NCBI GenBank assembly: GCA_934045075.1
Contig: OW203727.1
Coordinates: 16,800,861 to 16,864,860, forward strand
Reading direction: 5' to 3'
DNA length: 64,000 bases
Source of the DNA: Yponomeuta sedellus
Lineage: Eukaryota > Arthropoda > Insecta > Lepidoptera > Yponomeutidae
Shown: positions 1 to 11,470 of the stretch, piece after piece
Layout of the letters: every line of letters begins with the position of its first letter
Numbering within the stretch: position 1 is the first letter of the stretch
The notes under the pieces: model-generated
Told to the model about the DNA's origin: nothing
Databases searched by the model: none
What the model saw: only the letters and a program-made list of their open reading frames with translations
Translations under genes and position numbers: made by a program

Positions 1-931
1 AAGTTGCAATTCCAGTGATAATGACTGGTTGAGGTAGAGTATAGATTGGAATTTCCATACGAACTTGGTGGAAATCTGGCCTAACTTCTAATTTATTCCA
101 GTTGAGAAACACGGTGAGGACCATGACAAAATTAATAAAAAAATGCAAAAATGCCTTAAATTAATTTGACCTTTCTATGTTCCATAGCAAACCACAGGTC
201 AAATTAGTGAAATTTATGTTTTGGTACTTCGTGATAATTTCTAATAAATAAAAATTGATTGCTCTATTCTAAAATATTATGTTATTTGCAAAGGAAACTG
301 GGCTTTATATAAGTGTAAACCCTGTATGTAGATTACATAACTCTTCATATTATGAAGAGTACATTTTAGACATCATATTATCTGATTTTGATGAATAAAA
401 TCTTATCTTATGTTACCTTAAATATACATCAACTAATTGAGGCCTGATTTGTTCACAATTAACATTAAGTAAACAAAGAAACCCGGACTCTCTCACAAAG
501 TATTAAAATTTATGGTAAGTGATGAAACAATATAAAACTGAAAAAATATTTTTTTAAAACAAAAGAACCCGACTGCAGCTATAAATCAATTGAAAAGGCA
601 AAAACAAGATAATTTTATTTCAAAATGCTAACCTAGAATCAGAAGAGATGACCCTGCTTTACTTAGGTGACCAAATTATATAACTTTATAAGCATTATTT
701 CCTGAAAGTGTTGCATTTATTAATAGTTCGTGGGTTTCGCGAAGCTCACTTTAGAAATTCGCTGCTCCAGACGTCCAACCCCTCCGACGTTGCTCTTCAT
801 TATTTACTTATATGCACGTCCTAATGATAGGTACTTGATAACAGGAAAAGTTGACTGCAAAGACTTATTGAAATAATACGAAACCTAAAAACGGTTTTTT
901 GAAAAAGTTATTTAAAGCGGGTCTACTCGTA
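1..931. other. no gene recognised
   Basis: AT-rich DNA. Only a 9-bp-arm hairpin at 340-360 stands out. Confidence 0.6.
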
Positions 932-1110
932 ATCGCGGTTTTTTATGTAGTCTATTAGCGTCCCACTGCCGAGCACAGGCCTTCTCCCAGAGAAAGATTA
1001 TGGTGCCCACCGCGGATTGGCAATTTCAAGCGCTAAGGTATTTGAAAACCTCAAATACTCACGTTACCTCACGATGTTTTCCTACACAGTTAGGTAATGT
1101 GGAAATATAG
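932..1110 (-). mobile_element. SINE fragment, 'gaaggaaaacatcgtgagg' family
   Basis: The inverse order is seen: gcgtcccactgccgagcaca, ggccttctcccagagaaag, gtgcccaccgcgg and cctcacgatgttttcctaca. Confidence 0.7.
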
Positions 1111-1440
1111 ACTCTGCTGCATGCTATAAGAACTCTCTTTTCTATGTTCTGGACAATGCTCTGCTAAGTTCACTAACATACTCTTTCTCTCGTCTGAACG
1201 GCTCTTTGTGGAAACGTGAACAAAAATTAGGACAGTAGGACATATAATCTTAAAAGAAAAACTGTCACACCTAACAAGAGTTTACAAGTTAATCAATGAG
1301 TAAAAGTCGAGTCACTTGTAAAAGGAACATTTCTTAAAAATTCCATTCACAATTTTATTTTGGAATATTAATTATTCATCAAAAAGACCCTCCTAAGGAA
1401 CATTTGAATAGTAATATTTATCCATAAATTTAATCCATAA

Positions 1441-1553
1441 ATGCCCAGCGTGGGGATTATGGGCATTACCCCTCAATGATGGCACAACCTTGCGCTCATT
1501 AGGGGAGGGCTATGTCCAGCAGTGGACTAATAAAGCCTGAAGAAGAAGAAATG
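1441..1553 (+). mobile_element. LINE 3' tail with GAA-rich end
   Basis: The stretch cctcaatgatggcacaacc...ctatgtccagcagtggac...gaagaagaagaa is the typical end of moth LINE copies, where tgtccagcagtggac is followed by a short trinucleotide tail. It is heavily 5'-truncated. Confidence 0.6.
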
Positions 1554-1574
1554 TAATTGTTCATTTTAGTTGAT

Positions 1575-1740
1575 AACTCTCTCTCTCTCTCTTCCCAGCT
1601 TTAGTCCAACATGGCGTTGGGATCAGCTTTCCCTATTTTCTTTCTCCACTTCGCCCTATTCATTTTCCTTAATCAGTTTATCGGGAAAAATGAATGGACG
1701 TAGCACTTTTAGTTTGATTTTTTATTTTATTTAGCCGATA
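1575..1740. repeat. lepidopteran dispersed repeat fragment
   Basis: Begins with a CT-run, then cccagctttagtccaacatggcgttgg and agctttccctattttc...cacttcgccctatt. This wording recurs widely in moth genomes. Its class is not certain to me. Confidence 0.45.
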
Positions 1741-1789
1741 AACGTCTCACTGCAAGGCACAGGCCTCTCAGAGCGAGAGTATGTGCTTA

Positions 1790-2954
1790 ATTATATACGT
1801 TTTTTTCAGATTCACGATAGCAGCGTCCCGCCTCCTCCATACACGCCAAGCAAGTCTGAGGAACAATCAAGCCTTGCTGTACATATTTGACGGAAGGACA
1901 CCGTCTAATCACTATATTATAATATAATAATCCTACTTATATTATAAGTAGGATTTGTAAACTATGTTAATTCTAGATTCATGCTGGCTTAGGTTATAAG
2001 GTAGGTATATAAGAAACACCTTACATAAAGTTCAGAAGTACTCAGCTCAAGCTCAGTCAAATTAGAAGGTGCTAAATATCGAAAAAAAATGTTGTAAAAA
2101 AGTAAGAAATGAAAAGAGGTAACATGTCGATTGAGTAGAACGCCACCACTGTTAATGTATAATAGTGTGTCACAAAAAAATTTACTAGATTTAAACAAAC
2201 CGTTTGTAAGACTTCGAAAATATTTTACGTTTACCTATCTGCTTGACAAGAGTTCTTTGTGGAATCTCATCAATTCATGAAATCCAGTGATGGTACCTAA
2301 TAAACTAAGATGGTGGTGCCAGTTAATGGAGAACATAAATTTTTTTTTTAATATCTTTGGAGACAGGTAAAAAGAAAATTATCGTGGTATGTTTTGTTTT
2401 TTCTGTACGACTAAAACTTTCTATAATATAACCTGTCGAAAAGTCTAATAATGTATGTTTATCAAAAGAGTTATGTTGTTAAACAATGTTTTTGTTTCTA
2501 CAATCTACACCCCTAGTAAACGTTTCACATTTAATTAAAAATTTAAAGTAGATAGTAAGTTTTTTACTATTAGAGTAACATGATTGTTGGGAATTCGTAA
2601 CACCTAATCTATGTTTGAGGACAGTTTCCCATTGAAGTGAAAGTTTCCAGTAAAGTTTTCAGTAGATACTTTGTCTACTTTAAATAAACTTTTCTGTAGA
2701 TACGACATCGGCTCACCACTCACACTTTTACTTTAATATAATATTCCAATCAACGGGTTTTAGTATGGTATCTGGTGGATGGCACTCCCGTTGTCCACCA
2801 GTGGATATTTTGGCTTGAGAAGTTGAGATAAATGAACAATAAATTCAGTATAAAACAATTACAGGCAAGTAAAAAGTTAATACTTAGTATATTCAATTAG
2901 CCTATGTATCCTGAACTTGCATAACATTCTGTGGTTCCGGGCTTACAGACTTAC
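1790..2954. other. no gene recognised
   Basis: AT-rich. It holds the hairpin 1929-1955 and a weak stem near 2765-2810 (tggtggat/gtccacca). Nothing else is supported. Confidence 0.55.
1929..1955. repeat. short hairpin
   Basis: Perfect 12-bp arms aatcctacttat and ataagtaggatt around att. A smaller one with 9-bp arms lies at 340-360. Confidence 0.85.
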
Positions 2955-3103
2955 GCCGGCGCCAGACAGAAGTTCAAACAAGTGATCACATAAGTGTGCA
3001 CATGTGTGGCACGGACATTTTATGTGACAATAGTAACACATGTCCGTGCCACACTGGTGCACACTTATGTGGTCACTTGTTTGAACTTCTGTCTGGCGCC
3101 GGC
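2955..3103. mobile_element. 149-bp foldback/MITE
   Basis: Arms starting gccggcgccagacagaagtt and ending aacttctgtctggcgccggc are inverse copies. They extend about 65 bp inward through the gtgtgcaca and ccgtgccaca blocks, with a short centre near 3025. There is no coding content. Confidence 0.88.
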
Positions 3104-3270
3104 ATTAGTTCAGTTTGCCTCCTGACAAAAGCCTCCTCCAATGATTTCCACTGTTTCCTATCCTTTTCGACTCTTCTCCAGTTAGGACCTGCTGTGAGTT
3201 TGATTTCATCTTCCCATCTTCCTTCTACACTGCCTACCTTTGGCTCTTATGCCCACAGAACACCTCTTAT
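3104..3270 (-). mobile_element. RTE-type LINE C-terminal fragment
   Basis: On the minus strand the frame reads VGSVEGRWEDEIKLTAGPNW then RRVEKDRKQWKSLEEAFVRR. This is another RTE tail (RW-DDI...AG..W.R.A.DR..W..L.EAFV). It abuts the foldback element 2955-3103, which appears to have landed at or next to its end. Confidence 0.65.
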
Positions 3271-3279
3271 GCCATCTCT

Positions 3280-3660
3280 GGCATACCAATCTGTTACTGT
3301 AGGTATATACGAGTACAAAAAAACTCACGCCCGGATGGGTAGGCAAAAGAGTTTGCCACTTGCCACGATAGTTCAAAGGAATACATTTTAGGTAGGTACC
3401 CATAAAGTAATTTATTATGTTTTACCCAAGTAGTGCACCTACCATCTCGCTCGCGCAATCTTGGATTTTTATTTTTTGTATAATAATAGATATACCGTGG
3501 ATATACCTTCTATCGATACATGTGGTGGTATGTGGCTTTGCTAGATGTAATTGTGACAATTTCTAAAATATTTTGGAAGTTATTTTCCTTGATCAAAAAC
3601 CATCTTTAGAAAACAAAACTTTATGGGCCTTATTTGGGTGTTCTAGTTACGGACCAGTTC
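3280..3660. other. no gene recognised
   Basis: AT-rich DNA between a LINE fragment and the TCTCGA-rich block. No repeat assigned. Confidence 0.5.
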
Positions 3661-4010
3661 GGTTAGCATGGACGTTTTGACTATCTCTCGATGTCGAGTG
3701 AGAGACCTGCCAAGTCTAAAGTCCCAACATGGCAACCGAGACTCTAGATCGCTCGAGATAGCCCGAAGAGTGCGGTCTTGTCTATCAAAAAGTTATTATT
3801 GCCATATTGAATAAGAGTGTTGTTTTTTTTTTGCCTATCGGTTAATATATGCTCTCGAGGCCTTGTCTTCATCTCCGTGGGTACCAGACATGTGTCGGTC
3901 GCATATGTAAAAATTAGTGTCTATCTCGACCGAAATTATCTCGGCAGCGTCACCATGCTACTGCTTGTAGACATGTCTCGGTCTTCTCCATCTCGATCGC
4001 GATGGCCATG

Positions 4011-4206
4011 CTAAAGTCGAGACATATCGGGCACATCTCGAACTCGATAGAGAAACTGACATTTTTGCATAGAAAAGGGCGTTTCTCGAGCGGACCACGC
4101 TGAGCGTACTAAAGTCGAGACATCTCGGGCACATCTCGAACTCGATAGAGAAACTGACATTTTTGCATAGAAAAGGGCGTTTCTCGAGAGGACCACGCTA
4201 AGCGTA
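4011..4206. repeat. two-copy tandem repeat, 98-bp period
   Basis: Copies at 4011-4108 and 4109-4206 differ at only a few positions (ctaaagtcgagacat, gggcacatctcgaactcga, gcatagaaaagggcgtttct). The surrounding 3660-4010 is rich in scattered TCTCGA words, so the block probably belongs to a larger unidentified element. Confidence 0.92.
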
Positions 4207-4658
4207 CAGTACCTAATATTAGTAATTTAAGGGTCACGGGACGGTGACCCACAACAGCGTCGCCAAAATGCCAACTTGCCACCTTGACTCTATGCCTTGA
4301 CACCACCGGTTGCCACACCACAGAACAATTTAAGCACACGTTGCACACAGAACAATGTTGCACGTTGGTTGATTCCTCTTGTTCTGTGCATTAAATGCGT
4401 TTCTAAATCAGTTTCAATTTAAACATGGCTCTCGAGACGATCAATAAGTAATGTCACGTGATTGGCCATCAAAATTTTGATATTACATCACTAGTCAGAC
4501 GTGAGACAGACCATATTAGCATACCTTCTAGTGCACCTTTCTATAGGTTCCCCTTCTGGGGAACTACCTTATCACCCAACCCTTTAAGTTTTCATTATCA
4601 ACCCGACGTTTTATCAAACCGGTAAGCTGAAGTGGAATTGGGCGGGTCACTAAAGTCC

Positions 4659-5224
4659 GCAGAACATAATGGCCCATGCTGGCCCACTGCTCGCCATTGC
4701 CAACTGTAGGCCACGATCACTTGCTATTCCCACAATGGCGCGTGGCTCATTGCTAGACGGCAAACCACTTGCGATGGACGTGGAAGTAGTTGCGGCTGCA
4801 GCTATTTATTTATTAACTATTTATTTATTTTATTTTATTTATTTACAGTATTACAGAAGTATGTACAACAACAAACTTGTACTATTGCTGTTGAAGTATT
4901 GCTGTCTGGCTACCCATCGCACAGGGAATCCTAGTTTGGGAGCCAGTAACAATTTTTTGTAACAGTTTTACAATAAAGTTTTTTTCATTTTCATTTTTCA
5001 TTTCAAAGTTATTAAAAAAAAGGCCCAAAATTACGGGCTCAGATTAATATAAAACAAAAAATTAAAGGTCAATAGACTGAACGATGGGCCACTGTGTAAT
5101 CAGGGAACCGACAACTGTCCGATTGCGCGCCACGATAGGCAATTGTCCGCCACTGCACACCATTACCCCGAGTACACAATGGCAATGGCGAGCAGTGGGC
5201 CATCATGGGCCATTGTGTACTGGC
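4659..5224. mobile_element. inverted-repeat element containing a retroelement-tail-like insert
   Basis: The left end ggcccatgctggcccactgc...cgccattgcc and the right end ggcaatggcgagcagtgggc...catgggcc are inverse copies over about 50 bp. The middle (about 4800-4995) looks like an inserted retroelement tail: repeated tttattta, gttgaagtattgctgtctgg, acaataaag and T-rich ends. Confidence 0.6.
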
Positions 5225-5440
5225 CGCATAAGCCGTATGGGCCCAGACAGGTGGGCAAAAATCGTCACTGACTGGGTTCCGCGCGACGGATATCGCAAAC
5301 GTGGCCGACCCAAGCGGAGATGGCGGGACGACCTCACAACCTTTCTGCTGGGCTAGCAGGAAGTGGCCATGACCAGGGAGGAGTGGAAAACAAAAGGGGA
5401 GGCCTTTGCCCAGCAGTTGGACACAATGGAGGCTACATAA
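5225..5440 (+). mobile_element. RTE-type LINE 3' end
   Basis: Encodes GPDRWAKIVTDWVPRDGYRK, then GRPKRRWRDDL. In a shifted reading it continues MTREEWKTKGEAFAQQLD and closes with an A-run. This is the C-terminal tail of RTE-clade endonuclease/reverse transcriptase (WVPRDG..RRRGRPKRRWRDDL...W...EAFAQQW) seen in many moth genomes. It is 5'-truncated and non-functional, and it starts at the right end of the inverted-repeat element 4659-5224. Confidence 0.75.
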
Positions 5441-6854
5441 AAAAAACTCTTTGTGAGTCGGTCCGGTCGCGGTTTAAATGCAAAGTATGAGCATTTAAAC
5501 CTAAAATTAATAATAAAAACGATGAAAACCCATTAATTTTAGCCAAAATATGCCTTATCCCTATTTATGCTTAAAGTGGGGTGGCCTGGGACGTAAAAGG
5601 ACGTAAGGCCATAGCTGAAATAGCTTCCCAAGTATAAAAAGTTTTTCCTTAGTGCTTACCTTCTTTAAAAGTGGTGTTTTTAAATAATAAAACGTATTTC
5701 CAAATTTTTTAATGACTATTATAATTATAAATCACCAAAGATACAAAATTGGAGTGATTGAGATCACAAATTACCTATAAGTTTATCATATTATGTGAAT
5801 AGGTACTCAGAATAGTCCTTTTTCTAGAGACTTAAACAAAACTATATATTTTTCTTAGACTAAAACCCCCGTGATTTTTCTACACAGTTCGCACGCAGCA
5901 TCCATGATTAACTCATTATAATATTTTTTATATTGACTAGGCATATCTAAAACAAAACAATAGAAAAAAGATTACGAATTAGTATTTACTTGTGATGACA
6001 AGTAAATGCTAATTCGTAATTTTTTTTCTTTTTTTTTAATCTTTTTTCGTAATCTTTACTTGTCGAAATTAAATATATGAATATTTTTTTATAACACTTG
6101 CTTAAAACTTGCCGTTTCTATTCGCATCTCAGTCTCTCTATTTACTAAGTAGGGCGAGCCCTATTCAGACCACTGTCGTCCTTATTCGCCCCTATATCGT
6201 AACTATTAACCTCTTAAACATAATTACAGCGTCTTCGATATTTTGATTTTATGCAAAAAGTACATAATACTTAGACTTAGGTACCTGAATTTGCGTAGAT
6301 TCCTAAATGTACATTCTAACATCTACACCACTCTTTAACTTGCAAGGCCTTACATGTCGTCTTAAAAAGATAAAGTTTTGGCACACAGTTTAACACACAA
6401 AATATAGCTTGAGCTCCGCGACAGCTGTCATCGAAATTGAGTCCATGAAGTTTTTAATTTTTTTATAGAATATTTTTACAGCCAAAACTCCGTACTTACT
6501 GCACAGTTAGTGATGTCTAACCATTATAGTAACTGTAAGTTACAAACTTACGATGATTTGGTGATGGATGATTTAAACTGCAGGTTTACTATTGGTATTG
6601 AACTTTATTTGTTTGAAAACCATTATCAAATTTCATTACAATTAAAATAAAGAATATTGTTTTAACTAATACCTATCTAACAAAATACTGGTGTTATTGT
6701 GGGGCAATAATCTACAGCGTGTGTGCACGTCTCTCCAACTTTGCTCCGAACCTCCATGCTTCTGGGTTCTGGTCAGCCGCGTGCTCTATGGACAAGTTTT
6801 GATTTTTATTCAGTGACGTTCTTATTCACCCTGACGACGAAATTATGTTTGTTG
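5441..6854. other. no gene recognised
   Basis: AT-rich apart from the hairpin 5971-6020. The stretch 6700-6854 may belong to the transposon whose transposase resumes at 8673. Confidence 0.5.
5971..6020. repeat. hairpin with 23-bp arms
   Basis: attacgaattagtatttact pairs with agtaaatgctaattcgtaat, one mismatch, with a very short centre (gatg). Confidence 0.9.
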
Positions 6855-7003
6855 GTATTCGACACGGATGTCAAAAAAAGACGGATGGAATCTTCTATAA
6901 TCATGAGTGAAGCAGACAAATGGCCGCCGTCTCTTTATGTATGCGTGCTATCGGTGTTGCCAGACTAATATCACTTTGCCCACTTTTTCAAATCAAGAGA
7001 ATC

Positions 7004-7358
7004 AAGGTGCTTCAGGGTGCTGACTAGCGCCACTAATGGGAAAAAGTCATAAGTTGTGTTATAATACGTTCTATTTTAAAAGTGAACAAGAAAAATCTTA
7101 ACAACTGTGACAACTATTTTTTAAACATACAGTCTAGAAACTAGAATCAACAGCCAAGGACTTCAATAACTTTCCACGAAGAACAGAACTTTAACGGAAA
7201 TCCATTAAAGTTCTAATCTATTGATCATATGTTCTAGACTGAACATATGATCAATAGATTAGATTAGATTTCTAATGTTCACTTTTAGATAAAAACGTTC
7301 TATAAAAAAGTTATGATTTTTTCCATTGGTGGCGCTAATTAGCGCTCCGAAACGCCTT
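7004..7358. mobile_element. MITE with about 80-bp imperfect inverted termini, nested in the 1.8-kb transposon
   Basis: The left end contains tgactagcgccactaatggg, then tataatacgttctattttaa and agtgaac. The right end is the inverse (gttcacttttag, aacgttctata, ccattggtggcgctaattag). The centre contains a 20-bp-arm hairpin at 7215-7260. Confidence 0.72.
7215..7260. repeat. hairpin with 20-bp perfect arms
   Basis: aatctattgatcatatgttc and its exact inverse flank the loop tagact. It lies at the centre of the MITE 7004-7358. Confidence 0.93.
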
Positions 7359-8111
7359 AAATCAGGTTATCAAAAAATAAAGTAAACTTACCTAATCTAG
7401 TGACGGTTTCACTTTTATCATACTACTGAGTGACTTAAAAGGCTTTTATGAAGGAGGTGGGGCCTCGATTGAGGGGTTATGACTAGAGATCGGATAATTT
7501 GATGCATATTTGCATAAAGTTGAGATGTTAGCTAACATTCATAGCACTTTCTTTTAATTTGTTACTATAGAATCAAATCGGGTGTAACTATATTTACTTA
7601 TTTTAAGGTGCTAATATGGAGTGAAGTTTTGTATAAAAAAAATTTGGGAGTTTTGGAATCGACAAATTTAGTGTTTTTGTAGCAGATACCTATAACAACT
7701 GCCTTTTATTTTTTCTTAAATTTTTAAAACATTGATAAAAACGAATAAGAAACAAGAATTAGAAAGAGAAACTAATTACATTTACAAATTATCTTGAAAC
7801 AGCGTCACCAAATAACTCACGCGCTCAATTTAGTCACATTATCACATGTGACGAATAAGTGGAAAGTTTAGGATACAAAATATCTAAGTAATATCACTGC
7901 CACCTACAACGGTGGCGGGTGTTTGACAACTTAACTAATATCAGCTGGATGTCAGCGGTCAATAATTATTGTAGGTTATATCTTGTTTTTTTATGTTTGT
8001 GGTATAGCCATTGGCACTATAAAAAGAAATAGACGGCTCATGCACAACGTTGTTAGATGTCCACACACAGCACGGCTTGTACAGAAATGAGGCGGCAAAT
8101 TTCATACAATT

Positions 8112-8163
8112 AGATATTTGAAGTTAATAAAGATTAACATATCTTTATTATCTTCAAATATCT
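8112..8163. repeat. hairpin with 23-bp arms
   Basis: agatatttgaagttaataaa and tttattatcttcaaatatct are inverse with one mismatch around the loop taacat. Within the 1.8-kb transposon. Confidence 0.9.
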
Positions 8164-8798
8164 TTTATACGGTTACGGTTGCGTATTTCCATAACTCCAA
8201 AACTACTACTATAAAAACACTAATAAATGCAACAATACATATTTCTCCAATTTTCGGGAATTTTTACCGAAAAAAAAAACTGGTATCACTGCGGTATTCG
8301 ACATCTCAATTTGTAAGTAAATAAAGAAAAGTAAACAAATCTAATAAGGAAAAATATCATAAATCAGTAACTTAAAACATTACTTACGCATAAGAACATT
8401 ACTTACGTAGGTGCTCCCATGAGACTTATTGCATTTTTTCGAGAAGTGTTTACACCACCGTACCACACAAGACGGCATTTCTTAAAATTTTCTTTTGTGT
8501 AAAACAAGGCTTACTGGCACTGCTGCCCGGAGCGTAATGGCGGCAGTGTGACCGACTTGGTATATCTGTGTGAGTTAGCTCGTGTATGCACACGAAAGTG
8601 TAGGACTAGGGGTGCTTCACACCCTTCAATGCGAGATGGCATCCGTCTTTTTTTGACATCCGTGGTATTCGATGAATTTTTCAAATTATTTTCTATTAAA
8701 GTATTTCATGCTTTTGTGGTATCAGGAGATGGACGTAAAGACTGTAGTTGCTATCGTGAAGTTGATTAGTTGAGTTAAAATTGTTCAGTTTAGTTTGC

Positions 8799-9143
8799 AT
8801 GATGCCAAAAATATCAAAGAAAACTGTTTTGAACAGTGAATTCCGTGAGTTTGTAATTCGTTTGCGCAAATATTTCACGCGCGAAAACCAAAACACGGGT
8901 CCGCTTCTGCCATTAGAGCGAGTGTGTGACAGAGTTGCGGACGCTCTTGGTATTGGGCGATCTACGGTGGTCCGTACTAGCGAAGAAAAGTACGGAGAGT
9001 CATCAAGCGAGATGCCTGAATATGAAGTGATTAAAAAACTTTCATCGCCAAATAAAGAGAATAAAAACTTCTTCCGTCACAGAGGTTCATAGTTTTGACG
9101 AAGCCGCAATCCACAACCACATATACGCATATTACTCAAAGAG
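8799..9143 (+). pseudogene. truncated IS630/Tc1-like (DDE_3) transposase, N-terminal part
   Basis: From ATG 8799 or 8802 (MPKISKKTVLN) the frame reads through a first helical block, PLERVCDRVADALGIGRSTV (a helix-turn-helix), and then a Ser/Pro/Lys linker. After a frameshift near 9085 it continues as SFDEAAIHNHIYAYYSK. Together these match the N-terminal DNA-binding half of insect DDE_3 transposases of the kind with a D-x-F-D...I...I...YY block. The catalytic half is missing because a 308-bp tandem array starts at 9145, directly after the break. The 1.8-kb transposon at 6863-8664 was inserted just upstream, into what may be the 5' part of the same element. Confidence 0.6.
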
Positions 9144-9144
9144 G

Positions 9145-10236
9145 ACAAATTTAAAAACCTATTTAGAGGCTAAAAATTTCACCCATGCCGGGATTCGAAC
9201 CCGCAACCTCTGGCTATCCGTGCCAGCGCTCTACCAATTGAGCCAATGGGCGACTCACGGCATCAGTGAAATTTCGAACCTCTTTACACTATTCTCTGTA
9301 TTACGTACAGGCAGCGACATCTGACTTAAGCAAATTGCATTACTTACAGCCCCGACTACCTACTTTGCAGTTAGGTTTTAACATCGGAACGATATCACTG
9401 TACTCACATGATTATACTATTTTTATTTTAATGCACTAACCCGTGCTAAGGAACAAATTTAAAAACCTATTTAGAGGCTAAAAATTTCACCCATGCCGGG
9501 ATTCGAACCCGCAACCTCTGGCTATCCGTGCCAGCGCTCTACCAATTGAGCCAATGGGCGACTCACGGCATCAGTGAAATTTCGAACCTCTTTACACTAT
9601 TCTCTGTATTACGTACAGGCAGCGACATCTGACTTAAGCAAATTGCATTACTTACAGCCCCGACTACCTACTTTGCAGTTAGGTTTTAACATCGGAACAA
9701 TATCACTGTACTCACATGATTATACTATTTTTATTTTAATGCACTAACCCGTGCTAAGGAACAAATTTAAAAACCTATTTAGAGGCTAAAAATTTCACCC
9801 ATGCCGGGATTCGAACCCGCAACCTCTGGCTATCCGTGCCAGCGCTCTACCAATTGAGCCAATGGGCGACTCACGGCATCAGTGAAATTTCGAACCTCTT
9901 TACACTATTCTCTGTATTACGTACAGGCAGCGACATCTGACTTAAGCAAATTGCATTACTTACAGCTCCGACTACCTACTTTGCACTTAGGTTTTAACAT
10001 CGGAACGATATCACTGTACTCACATGATTATACTATTTTTATTTTTAATGCACTAACCCGTGCTAAGGAATAAATTTAAAAACCTATTTAGAGGCTAAAA
10101 ATTTCACCCATGCCGGGATTCGAACCCGCAACCTCTGGCTATCCGTGCCAGCGCTCTACCAATTGAGCCAATGGGCGACTCACGGCATCAGTGAAATTTC
10201 GAACCTCTTTACACTATTCTCTGTATTACGTACAGT
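9145..10236 (-). repeat. tandem array of a 308-bp unit, each with a tRNA-like region
   Basis: Units start at 9145, 9453, 9761 and 10070 (the last is partial) and are nearly identical. The tRNA-like regions on the minus strand lie at 9180-9252, 9488-9560, 9796-9868 and 10105-10177. Each can form a 7-bp acceptor stem (one G-U pair), D arm GCTC/GAGC, anticodon arm CTGGC/GCCAG and TTCGAAT loop. Two defects argue against a working tRNA: C instead of T at position 33 (loop ACGGATA), and an extra G in the 3' T-stem strand. A tail cttagcacgggttagtgcat recurs at dispersed copies. Best read as a tandemly amplified tRNA-derived SINE. Confidence 0.9.
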
Positions 10237-11212
10237 ATTACGTAAGTATTTAATAAATAATTTTTTTCCTCCATTCTCCAGAACACGTTCCGACACAAAG
10301 CACCAAGAAAACAAATGACTACATTAAAAAAAACAAAAGAGAATCGAAGATTTTTTTCTTTTTAATATTACAAATATGTATCTGAGCTATGCCCGCCAGT
10401 ATTTTTTTCTTACTAAGGAGTATGTCGTTCTCACTGCCTACTTTTTGATCCCCCTTGTATTACTACTACGACGATCTTTTATCACCCAATCTTGCTTTAA
10501 CATCACAAATATAAGTACTACCTATGGATTTGTTTATTTTCATAATTTTAGTGCGTAGGAGCATTCTAGAAGCGACATTTCCAGTATTTTTTGTTAATGA
10601 GCCACTGGCAAGTTTATTTTCAAAATATTATTTCAACCGATCGTTCTTTTACACAAAAAAACATAAGTTTTACGTATTCACCCCGTAGTTCACATTGTCA
10701 AGTGCGTTTTCTATTTTCGAACGTGACCTGCCGTCACCACGTACTTCATCTTCAATTTCTAAAATAATCCAACAAACAGCTTCAAAGATTTTACACATGC
10801 AATAAACCGACTAAATTTGAAACATTTAACAGGCCATTACATAAGAAAAACATGTACAAAGGTGAGCTTATCTCTGAAAGAGATTTTTCCAGCAAACCTT
10901 AGAGAGTCAGAGAAGCAGTAAAAAGCGGGTCTCCATAGGTGTACAAAATATACTACGTAAAATATTGATTAACCTACCTAACTATGGAAGAAATAAATGA
11001 AGTACATAAACTGAAATTACAAAAAAAACGTTCGTGCCGTTGAAAATGACTGGAGGAACTACCATTTGTTTCATAAGCAACTTGTAAAAGTACGGACTGC
11101 CAATGATCAACGCCTGAGATTTTCTGGGATTCACTAAGAGTCCGAAATGCTGAGCCCATTTTATACACGCGCGAGTCAGCATTCAAAATATCTACAACAA
11201 AGTCAAACTCTT
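10237..11212. other. no gene recognised
   Basis: AT-rich DNA right of the tandem array. The missing catalytic half of the truncated transposase was looked for here and not found. Confidence 0.55.
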
Positions 11213-11470
11213 CGGCCTCGGTGGCGCAGCGGTTTAGGACGCTGACTGTTAAACGGAAGGTCTCGGGTTCGATCCCTGGCCGGGCCAAACTAGGAAACGA
11301 ACTTTTCTAGTTTGTCTCGGGTCTTGGATGTTATCAATGTATTTATTGTGTTAAATCTATCAACGAGTTAGCACCTATAACACAAGTCATTCAGTTGTAC
11401 CTACTTAGTATAGGGCTAACGAGATCTGTGTAATGTGTCCATGAATATTTATTTATTTTATTTATCCACT
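11213..11470 (+). mobile_element. tRNA-derived SINE, copy 1
   Basis: The head reads ggcctcggtggcgcagcggt with a Pol III A box (tggcgcagcgg) and a B box (ggttcgatccc, 11266-11276). The body reads caaactaggaaacgaact, ggtcttggatgttat and cacctataacacaagtcatt, and the tail is atttatttattttattta. Copy 2 is inverted at 19500-19757. Confidence 0.88.

Larger units (their letters stand above)
6863..8664. mobile_element. 1.8-kb non-autonomous DNA transposon with 25-bp TIRs and 8-bp TSD
   Basis: The 25 bp at 6863-6887 (starting CACGGATGTC) are the exact inverse of 8640-8664 (ending GACATCCGTG). The 8 bp gtattcga occur immediately outside on both sides (6855-6862 and 8665-8672) in direct orientation. 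The 1802-bp interior has no transposase; it carries a nested inverted-repeat element (7004-7358) and AT-rich hairpins. An 8-bp duplication is typical of hAT (or P) transposons; the superfamily is inferred from that alone. Confidence 0.88.

Noticed and set aside
2765..2810. Possible microRNA precursor hairpin
   Set aside because: The stem is only about 12 bp and the sequence matches no insect microRNA I know.
9180..10177. Four functional tRNA genes
   Set aside because: Each carries C at position 33 and an extra base in the T stem, they lie in identical 308-bp repeats, and dispersed broken copies share the same flanks. They fit a tRNA-derived SINE better.
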